A stretch of 36,999 nucleotides of DNA from JBLHIK01 sp047614005 (GTDB lineage: Bacteria > Patescibacteriota > Minisyncoccia > Phycocordibacterales > UBA1006), in contig JBLHIK010000004.1 of NCBI GenBank assembly GCA_047614005.1, positions 1-36,999 on the forward strand, read 5' to 3'. A program made the translations under genes and the position numbers. Below, piece by piece: positions 31,245 through 36,999 of this stretch (position 1 is the first letter of the stretch; every line of letters begins with the position of its first letter). Below the pieces are notes generated by a model, which was given only the letters and a program-made list of their open reading frames with translations, made no database searches and was not told where the DNA came from.

Positions 31245-32610
31245 ATTTCACTACTGTTCCTTCTTTTGTGTCAGATACTTCAAAGCCTTCGTTTTGTATT
31301 TGGTCGCGTAAGGTGTCTGAGAGTTGCCACTCTTTGTTTTCTCGAGCGTTATCTCTTTCTTTTGCTATGTCTTTTATATGATCGGGTATTTCTCTTTCTA
31401 TTTCTTTTTCAAAAAGACCAAGACCAAGTGCTGTATCAAATACTTTATAGGTGCTGTATCTTTCCTTGTCAGATAGCAGAGCGTCTTTCTCTATAGAAAA
31501 GAGAAGAGCTATAGCCTTTGGAGTTTGAAGGTCACTTGAAAGATGTTCTTTCAATTCTTTTGTATAATCATTTTCAATATCTTCTTCAGAGGCGGGAAGA
31601 GAAGAGACATGTGTCTTGAGTCTTGTATATGCGGTTTCTACGCTCTGTAGTGCCTCCCAAGAGAATTCTAGCGGTGATCTATAGTGAGCTTGCAGAAGGA
31701 GTAGTCGATACGCAGAAGGGGATATTTTCTTTTCTTCAAGGGTGCGCAGAGTAAGAGTGTTTCCAGTGCTTTTGCTCATTTTAAAGTCAGTCATATTGAG
31801 AAAGGCATTATGCATCCATATCTGTGCCATCTCTTTCCCTGTAGCACACTCGCTTTGAGCTATTTCATTGTTGTGATGTATAGATATATGGTCGATACCT
31901 CCAGTATGGATATCAAAACTCTCTCCAAGGTATTTCATACTCATTGCAGAACACTCTATATGCCACCCAGGAAAACCAAGGCCCCATGGAGATGTCCACC
32001 CAATCTCATTGTCAGAAAACTTCCATAGAGCAAAGTCTCTTCTATCTTTCTTTTCGCCTTGCTCTTCGATGCGAGCCTTTTCATCTCCTTCATCTGCAAG
32101 CCCTCCGAGTACTCCATATGATGGATCTGACTCAGTAGAAAAATACACTCCATCAGAAGTAGTATATGTATGTCCTTTCTTCTCGAGTCGCTCGATGAGT
32201 TCTATTTGTTCTTGTATATGGTCGCTTGCGTATGGATATTCGTGAGCGGGAAGTATGTGAAGCTTTTTTAAATCTTCCTTAAGTGCATTTGCGTAGAAAT
32301 CTGCAACATGACGAAGTCCCTTGAGTGAGAATTCCTGACCTTCTCTTTTGATAGCTTTGACCATCTTGTCATCACCGTGACTTCCGTCGTCGGTAAGATG
32401 TCCTATGTCGGTGATGTTCATCACTTGTTTGACGTCAAAGCCATTGATCTGACATGCACGCCTGAGAGTATCAGCAAAAACAAAAGAACGCAGATTTCCT
32501 ATATGTGCATAGTCATATACTGTAGGGCCACAATGATACATAGATATATATTCCTTTGAAAGAGGGGTGAGCTCTTCTATTTTTCTTGTTTTAGTGTTGT
32601 AGAGTTTCAT
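31243..32610 (-). CDS. cysS: Cysteinyl-tRNA synthetase
   Basis: 455 residues. It charges tRNA-Cys. The zinc Cys27 in YHCGPTVYDYAHIGN, the HIGH-type motif HIGN (36-39), the conserved GWHIECSAM and the KMSKS motif in DFKMSKSTGN are intact. The anticodon-binding C-terminus is present. Starts 3 bp after the corA-like gene on the same strand, so cotranscribed. Confidence 0.97.
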   Translation of the reverse strand: MKLYNTKTRKIEELTPLSKEYISMYHCGPTVYDYAHIGNLRSFVFADTLRRACQINGFDVKQVMNITDIGHLTDDGSHGDDKMVKAIKREGQEFSLKGLRHVADFYANALKEDLKKLHILPAHEYPYASDHIQEQIELIERLEKKGHTYTTSDGVYFSTESDPSYGVLGGLADEGDEKARIEEQGEKKDRRDFALWKFSDNEIGWTSPWGLGFPGWHIECSAMSMKYLGESFDIHTGGIDHISIHHNNEIAQSECATGKEMAQIWMHNAFLNMTDFKMSKSTGNTLTLRTLEEKKISPSAYRLLLLQAHYRSPLEFSWEALQSVETAYTRLKTHVSSLPASEEDIENDYTKELKEHLSSDLQTPKAIALLFSIEKDALLSDKERYSTYKVFDTALGLGLFEKEIEREIPDHIKDIAKERDNARENKEWQLSDTLRDQIQNEGFEVSDTKEGTVVK

Positions 32611-32613
32611 ATA

Positions 32614-33525
32614 CTAGAACCATTTTCTTATTTTAAAATAGATAAAAGTATATATGACAAGTACACCTGTCCCTATAAACACAGCATATAGCTCTTGTGC
32701 TGATGTGATAATATCGAGAGAGATAACTACAGGTAGAGCCGTAAAAACAAGTGTTGCAGGAAGCATCGTTGCAGCAGCTACTGTAAGAGTCTTTTGTATT
32801 TCTGTAGATTTTGTAGAAAGGAGTGTATTGTTTGTTTGTCGAAGCTCATCAAGGACTTCCTTGTGGGCATCGAGTTGATTTCTCACTTTAGTATATTCTC
32901 CCATAAGAGAAGATATATAGTGAGTAAACTTTTCATCGAAGAGAGAGTTTTTGTTTTGAGAAAGAGAGGTTAATATATCATCATGGAAACGGATAGCTTT
33001 TTTGAAGTTCAGCAATGTTCGATTGAGGAAAGATATCTCTATAACCATCTGTTTTTCTTTTTTTGAAAATATGTTTTCTTCTATTTGAGAGAGCTTGGTA
33101 GAGAGATGGTCAAGCTCGTCGAGGAGGTGAGTGTAGGCACCTTTCATAATATAGAAAAAAAGATATCCTGCATGTGTACCAAGATCATCTCTTTCGAGAA
33201 TAGTTTCTACTTCAAGAGATTTACTAAATTCATGTATAAAATCAATATGTTCATAGTGAGTAGTAATGATAACGTCATTACCAATAATAAAATCAACCTC
33301 TTGTTCTCTGTTGTCACAGTGAGCATGTTCCACAAGAGGAAAATGTAATACAAGATATAAAAGATTTTCAAATCTTTCTACTTTTGAGCGAACAGATTTG
33401 GACTTGAGTTCATATGCTATAACGGGTGGTATAGTGTATTCTTCCATAATGAATGTTATTTCTTCACTCGTCGGATTTTCGAGATCTATCCAAGTCATCT
33501 TTTTGTATTTGTGTGTCGTAAGCAT
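32614..33525 (-). CDS. CorA-like transporter without the GMN motif
   Basis: 303 residues. A cytoplasmic helical funnel domain (1-240) is followed by two C-terminal membrane helices (about 250-270 and 278-298) and a basic end KIRKWF, the layout of CorA divalent-cation channels. The selectivity signature GMN at the end of the first helix is missing; the region reads FTALPVVISLD. It could transport another ion, as in divergent ZntB-like members, or have lost transport. First gene of a two-gene unit with cysS; TATACT lies 6 nt before the ATG. Confidence 0.8.
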   Translation of the reverse strand: MLTTHKYKKMTWIDLENPTSEEITFIMEEYTIPPVIAYELKSKSVRSKVERFENLLYLVLHFPLVEHAHCDNREQEVDFIIGNDVIITTHYEHIDFIHEFSKSLEVETILERDDLGTHAGYLFFYIMKGAYTHLLDELDHLSTKLSQIEENIFSKKEKQMVIEISFLNRTLLNFKKAIRFHDDILTSLSQNKNSLFDEKFTHYISSLMGEYTKVRNQLDAHKEVLDELRQTNNTLLSTKSTEIQKTLTVAAATMLPATLVFTALPVVISLDIITSAQELYAVFIGTGVLVIYTFIYFKIRKWF

Positions 33526-33531
33526 TGAATA

Positions 33532-33537
33532 AGTATA
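33532..33537 (-). promoter_or_regulatory. -10 box of the corA-like/cysS unit
   Basis: TATACT on the minus strand, 6 nt from the ATG at 33525. Confidence 0.55.
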
Positions 33538-33548
33538 CCATCCTGTGT

Positions 33549-33564
33549 TAATTTTTAAAAATTA
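33549..33564. repeat. 16-bp palindrome between divergent corA-like and rplU
   Basis: TAATTTTTAAAAATTA is a perfect palindrome just upstream of the corA-like promoter. It may be an operator, but A/T palindromes arise easily by chance. Confidence 0.3.
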
Positions 33565-33654
33565 GAAAAAGAATACTTAAGTCATAAATAATCTATTCAG
33601 ATAAAAAGAGGTTTTACATGTTATAAACTTGCATTTTAATACAAAAAGATATAG

Positions 33655-33660
33655 TATACT
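33655..33660 (+). promoter_or_regulatory. -10 box of rplU
   Basis: TATACT, 7 nt before the ATG at 33668. TTGCAT at 33629-33634 lies 20 nt upstream, too far for a standard -35 of this box. Confidence 0.55.
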
Positions 33661-33667
33661 TTTCTGT

Positions 33668-34009
33668 ATGGCAACAAACGAAATAGAAAAAGAAAAAATA
33701 GCTATTATTCAGACGAAGGGTAAGCAATATAATGTATCTGTTGGTGAAATAGTATCAATAGAACGTATTGGTGGCGAACTAAAAGAAGGAGATACTGTTG
33801 TTTTTGATGAAGTATTGCTTCTTGATGATAATGGAAACGTAGAAGTGGGAACACCTCTTCTTTCTGGTAAAAAAGTAGAAGCAGAATTTCTTGGAGACAT
33901 AAGAGAGAAAAAAATTTCTGTAATTCGTTTTCGTCCAAAATCTCGATATTCTAAAAAGACAGGATATCGCCACACTAACTCAAAAGTGAAAATAACTAAA
34001 ATCGCATAA
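33668..34009 (+). CDS. rplU: 50S ribosomal protein L21
   Basis: 113 residues from the ATG at 33668. IIQTKGKQYNVSVGEIV, EGDTVVFDEVLLL, VGTPLLSGKKV and the basic end RFRPKSRYSKKTGYRH are typical L21. An N-terminal extension of about 9 residues (MATNEIEKE) is present. rpmA (L27), the usual partner, does not follow: a terminator comes next. Confidence 0.96.
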   Translation: MATNEIEKEKIAIIQTKGKQYNVSVGEIVSIERIGGELKEGDTVVFDEVLLLDDNGNVEVGTPLLSGKKVEAEFLGDIREKKISVIRFRPKSRYSKKTGYRHTNSKVKITKIA

Positions 34010-34019
34010 TTTAAAAAAC

Positions 34020-34049
34020 AAAAAACCTCGCCACATGCGAGGTTTTTTT
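34020..34049 (+). terminator. Terminator after rplU
   Basis: AAAAAACCTCGC pairs with GCGAGGTTTTTT around CACAT. Confidence 0.93.
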
Positions 34050-34075
34050 GTATGAGTTTTTTCTCTGTTTTTTTC

Positions 34076-34103
34076 TTCAAAATGCAAGTGACTTGCATTT
34101 TGG
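34076..34103. repeat. Dispersed palindromic repeat, copy 2
   Basis: Identical over 28 bp to 7435-7462. It lies between the convergent rplU and recR genes. Read on the minus strand, AAGG-TATTT and ACCTTGC precede the palindrome, as they do in copy 1 on the plus strand. Confidence 0.85.
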
Positions 34104-34158
34104 CAAGGTTAGTTCTTAGTAAAATACCTTTATGAAAAAGTAAATAGTTTAATTAAGT

Positions 34159-34761
34159 TTATTTTCTATTCTCGAGGGCGTTTGAAAATGTTTTAGGGTC
34201 GATGTATTCGAGTTCTGTTCCAGCTGACATTCCCTTACCAAGTCGCGAGAGGATAATGTCATGTTCTCTACAGAGTGACTGAAGCTCGTCGAGTATGCGC
34301 ATTTCTGTGTATTCACCAGGCGTGGTAAAAGGAAAAGCAAGAATGATTTCCGAGAGCCTATCTTCTGTGATGCGTTTTTTTAATAGTGGAAGTCGTATAT
34401 ATGCCGGTATGTCTTCTTGTCCAAAAGGTATAGTACCTCCAAGAATAAAATACATTCCTTTGTATGTGTCAGTAGAGTGCAAAATCTCTTGATCAATGTC
34501 GTTTGCAACCACCATGAGCGTTTGCGACGTGTATGTTTGAGAACAAGTACCGCATATATTTCCATTGTCTTTCTTTTCAAAAAATTTAAAACATCGAGTA
34601 CATGAGATGATGTTGTTTCGTATATCTAAAATACCTTTTTGTATTTGTTCAATATAGTCTGGTCTTGTACGCAAAAGAAAATACGTAAAACGCCGAGCTT
34701 GCTTTTCTCCAACTCCAGGGAATTTACGAAAGAGTTCTGTAAGTTTTTCAATAGGATTCAT
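34159..34761 (-). CDS. recR: Recombination protein RecR
   Basis: 200 residues from the ATG at 34761 (MNPIEKLTEL). The longer frame to 34983 reads into the divergent gene and is rejected. Helix-hairpin-helix FPGVGEKQARR (14-24), zinc cysteines 54, 57, 70 and 73, and the Toprim segment LMVVANDIDQEIL are present; the usual Glu of VVE in the Toprim is Ala here. RecR forms a clamp with RecO in gap repair. It shares a palindromic promoter with 34786. Confidence 0.93.
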   Translation of the reverse strand: MNPIEKLTELFRKFPGVGEKQARRFTYFLLRTRPDYIEQIQKGILDIRNNIISCTRCFKFFEKKDNGNICGTCSQTYTSQTLMVVANDIDQEILHSTDTYKGMYFILGGTIPFGQEDIPAYIRLPLLKKRITEDRLSEIILAFPFTTPGEYTEMRILDELQSLCREHDIILSRLGKGMSAGTELEYIDPKTFSNALENRK

Positions 34762-34788
34762 GTTTTGTATGATATCATATAAAACATG
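34759..34788. promoter_or_regulatory. Symmetric bidirectional promoter of recR and the 34786 gene
   Basis: The 30 bp from one start codon to the other form a palindrome with a single mismatched pair. TATCAT occurs on the plus strand at 34773-34778 and on the minus strand at 34769-34774. The boxes overlap by two bases, and each ends 7 nt before its ATG. Both mRNAs would be leaderless. Confidence 0.7.
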
Positions 34789-35355
34789 AAATATAGAAAT
34801 CAAAGAGGGGTGATCAGTGTGACAGACTTGCTCATCATAGGAGCAGGGGCTGTATTTGCTGCTATCCTTTTTTCTTTTTTTACTGAGAGAGGTCGTGATG
34901 CTTTTTTTCCAACAGAAACAGGAGAAGAACGCCTTTTTGATGCAGATTTGAGTACAAAAGTAGAACTCTATCCTGCCTCTCAAAATATTACCTTTGCAGA
35001 AATAGATTCTATTGAATCACAAGAAGGTTCATGTGGTATTGTAGTAGAATCACCTCGAAAACGTGGTAATATAGATTCATGGACTATTCCTGTGTATGGC
35101 CGTGCTAATGGATGTAATTGGCGAATCATAGAGGGTTCTGTAGGAACAGTGCAGATGTTTGATGGTAAAGGAAATTCTCTTTCAAAACCACGAGAACTTA
35201 CTATTTTTGACAATGGTGAATTTCAAACTACCGTTGTTGTGGATGCTGTATCTCGTTCTCGATTTGGAGTATTGCTATTTGTGAACAAGCAAACAGATAG
35301 TTTTCCTCGAGAAAAAATAAGTCTACCTGTCAGTATAGGAAAACAACTACGTTAA
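34786..35355 (+). CDS. Single-span envelope protein of unknown function
   Basis: 189 residues. A short basic N-terminus, one membrane helix (about 13-32), then an exported domain of about 150 residues with beta-type sequence and a conserved-looking segment PVYGRANGCNWRIIEGSVGTVQMFDGKG. Two cysteines (SCGIV and GCNW) may form a disulfide. The N-terminus (RGVISVTDLLIIGAG) is faintly pilin-like, but the usual Glu at +5 is not there, so this is not claimed. The next gene follows after 9 bp. Confidence 0.75.
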   Translation: MKYRNQRGVISVTDLLIIGAGAVFAAILFSFFTERGRDAFFPTETGEERLFDADLSTKVELYPASQNITFAEIDSIESQEGSCGIVVESPRKRGNIDSWTIPVYGRANGCNWRIIEGSVGTVQMFDGKGNSLSKPRELTIFDNGEFQTTVVVDAVSRSRFGVLLFVNKQTDSFPREKISLPVSIGKQLR

Positions 35356-35364
35356 ATATATTTT

Positions 35365-36618
35365 ATGGATATTGCATTCGAAATTATCACAAAAACTGCT
35401 TTTATATGGGGACCCATTCTGTGCCTCCTCCTTTTTTGGAGATTGTGGGTATATTTTTTAAATTATCGAGCAGCACTGAAAGTAGATGGAATACTCTTAA
35501 ATATTAAAATACCTAAAGAGATTTTAAAATCACCACAAGCAATGGAACTCTTTTTTGATTCTGCTATGTATCAAAAATCTCCTAATACATGGTGGAAAAA
35601 ATATGTTCTTGGTGAAGTGCGTCCTTGGTGGTCGCTTGAGATAGTTTCTATAGAGGGAGCTGTATATTTTTTCATATGGACTCCGAAATTTTGGAAAGAT
35701 CATATTGAAGCCCAACTCTATGCTCAGTATCCACAAGCTGAAGTAATAGAAGTTCCAGACTACACTGATGCTATCGCAAACGAACTAAAAGATGGAAGAT
35801 GGGAAGGTTTTTTCTCCCATCATAGACTTACAAAACCTGATGCATATCCTATTAAAACATATATAGACTACGGACTTGATAAAGCAGTAGGGTCTCTTGA
35901 TGAAAACCAAAGAATAGATCCTATTACAAGTGTCATAGAATGGATGGGTTCTATTGGTCCAGGAGAGCAAATTTGGATGCAAATACTAGTACAAGCAACA
36001 AAAAAACGTTTTCCAAAAGGTGGAAGCTGGTTTGGTAAAACAGATTGGAAAGATGAAGCGTATGCTGAAATAGAAAAAATAATTAACGAGCATGGTGTCT
36101 CTCGTCGTGCTGTTGCAGAAGGAGAAGAGCAAGAAACGAGCTTCAGAAACCTTTCAAAAGGTAAACAAGAAACAGTTTCTTCTATAGAGCGCAGTATCGA
36201 TAAATATGGTTACGATTGTGGTGTTCGTACTCTTTATCTTGCTGAAAGCTCAAAATTTCGTGCCATAAACATCAAATCACTTCTAAGTGCTTTTCAGATT
36301 TACAGTTCTCCTGGTCACAATGGCTTTGCTCCTGATGATAAAAATATCACAGGAGTAGATTTTCCATGGCAAGATCCCACAGACCATCTTGTTGCTTTTC
36401 GCCAAAAGAGGATTTTTAATTCATTTCGCATGAGAAGTATGTTTTACCCTCCTCATATACCTGTTTTTGGTGAGAAGAAAGGAAACAGAAAACCTTTTGT
36501 TCTTACAAGCGAAGAGCTTGCTACTATTTTTCATTTTCCAGGTACTGTTTCTGAGACACCATCATTTTCACGTATTGATTCTAAGAAAGCTGAACCACCA
36601 TCTAATCTACCTCTGTAA
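35365..36618 (+). CDS. Membrane protein like the N-terminal part of CPR conjugation-type ATPases
   Basis: 417 residues. One or two membrane helices near 10-34, then a large soluble domain with W-rich strands (WWSLEIVSIEGAVYFFIW) and a conserved end: LTSEELATIFHFPG...TPSFSRIDSKKAEPPSNLPL. In many patescibacterial proteins a segment ending in a PPSNLP-like motif (here 411-416) leads straight into a VirD4/HerA-type ATPase domain. Here the protein stops at that point, and the next gene is mltG, not an ATPase. It may be a separate assembly subunit. The family link rests on recall and should be checked. Confidence 0.65.
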   Translation: MDIAFEIITKTAFIWGPILCLLLFWRLWVYFLNYRAALKVDGILLNIKIPKEILKSPQAMELFFDSAMYQKSPNTWWKKYVLGEVRPWWSLEIVSIEGAVYFFIWTPKFWKDHIEAQLYAQYPQAEVIEVPDYTDAIANELKDGRWEGFFSHHRLTKPDAYPIKTYIDYGLDKAVGSLDENQRIDPITSVIEWMGSIGPGEQIWMQILVQATKKRFPKGGSWFGKTDWKDEAYAEIEKIINEHGVSRRAVAEGEEQETSFRNLSKGKQETVSSIERSIDKYGYDCGVRTLYLAESSKFRAINIKSLLSAFQIYSSPGHNGFAPDDKNITGVDFPWQDPTDHLVAFRQKRIFNSFRMRSMFYPPHIPVFGEKKGNRKPFVLTSEELATIFHFPGTVSETPSFSRIDSKKAEPPSNLPL

Positions 36619-36623
36619 TATAT

Positions 36624-36999
36624 ATGACCTTGCACTATCGAGCTTTAAAAATACTTATAGTTTCAATATTATTTTTAATGGGTGGTTTATATATCGCACT
36701 GACTTTTTCTGCCCCTGTTTCTTGGCAAGAACAAACTATTGAAATATCTAGTGGGTCATCTCTTGTTTCTATTGCAAAATTACTAGAAGAGAAAGGAGTG
36801 GTTCGTTCGCAGGTGGCTTTTCAAAGTGCTGTTATGATGTTAGGAAAAGAAAAGTCAGTAAAATCAGGATTTTACTATTTTTCCCAACCTCTCTCTTCTC
36901 TTGCTGTAGCTCGTCGTTTTCTCTCTGGTGACTATGATATACAGCCTATAAAAATAAGTATTACAGAAGGAGCAACTCTCTCTGATATATCTGTGATTG
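36624..36999 (+). CDS. mltG: Endolytic transglycosylase MltG, 3'-truncated by the window
   Basis: The first 125 codons only. A membrane helix at about 8-28, then a LysM-like stretch (IEISSGSSLVSIAKLLEEKGVV) and GDYDIQPIKISITEGATLSDIS, the pattern at the start of the YceG/MltG domain. MltG cuts new glycan strands at the membrane and limits their length. The catalytic Glu lies beyond the window. It follows the 35365 gene by 5 bp, so it is in the same operon. Confidence 0.88.
   Translation, partial: MTLHYRALKILIVSILFLMGGLYIALTFSAPVSWQEQTIEISSGSSLVSIAKLLEEKGVVRSQVAFQSAVMMLGKEKSVKSGFYYFSQPLSSLAVARRFLSGDYDIQPIKISITEGATLSDISVI

Noticed and set aside
34120..34140. TAAAAT box followed 6 nt later by ATGAAAAAGTAA, a three-codon frame
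   Set aside because: Looks like a leaderless start but the frame ends at once. It could be a deleted gene's start; nothing downstream supports that before the recR stop.
1..36999. Alternative genetic code with TGA as glycine
   Set aside because: TGA closes well-defined genes (7296-7298, 25742-25744), and conserved proteins show no internal TGA.

Overview
The window is AT-rich bacterial DNA with dense, short core genes and standard stops. TGA is used as a stop, for example at 7296-7298 and 25742-25744, so the code-25 lineages SR1 and Gracilibacteria are unlikely. The gene set and its quirks point to Candidatus Patescibacteria (CPR), most likely a Parcubacteria-type lineage. The quirks are a PriA-like protein with eroded helicase motifs, a sigma-region-4/HARE-HTH fusion, a coiled-coil lytic transglycosylase, a split transketolase, a DUF4015 glycosidase and a stand-alone protein resembling the N-terminal part of CPR conjugation-type ATPases. 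This placement is inferred from gene content only; no rRNA is present.

Layout. 1-1600: two orphan membrane-protein genes downstream of priA, separated by a duplicate of the priA tail and its hairpin. 1658-6171: priA, a 41-residue membrane peptide, a degenerate LytM/M23 protein, mreB and a delta-prime-like clamp-loader gene. 6282-7916: two orphan genes around a structured intergenic region. 8015-12953: frr, rseP, the sigma/HARE regulator, a lytic transglycosylase and nth. 13003-19522: sugar-phosphate metabolism (transketolase halves, PfkB kinase, inositol-monophosphatase-family enzyme, transaldolase, class II aldolase), interrupted by a coiled-coil gene pair. 19594-25744: flavoprotein, alanine racemase, LOG protein, a secreted orphan, rsmI and a DUF4015 protein whose 3' end has been rearranged by an 88-bp tandem repeat. 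25996-30310: grpE, dnaK, a WG-repeat gene and dnaJ. 30425-36999: a paralogue of the 619 gene, then cysS, a CorA-like transporter, rplU, recR, two envelope proteins and the start of mltG.

Expression. Most core genes have a TATACT-like -10 box ending 6-8 nt before the ATG and no Shine-Dalgarno sequence, so their mRNAs are probably leaderless. Divergent pairs can share palindromic promoters, best seen at recR/34786. The orphan genes differ: they start ATGAAA after leaders of about 20-100 nt, and some share promoter or leader blocks (6282 with the WG gene; 7644 with 30425; 619 with 30425). This suggests a separately regulated or acquired gene set.

The most unusual features are the orphan secreted/membrane family (619 and 30425) with its shared motif and leader, the common leader motif of 6282 and the WG gene, the structured 7317-7643 region with a dispersed palindrome, and the duplication scars at priA and the DUF4015 gene.
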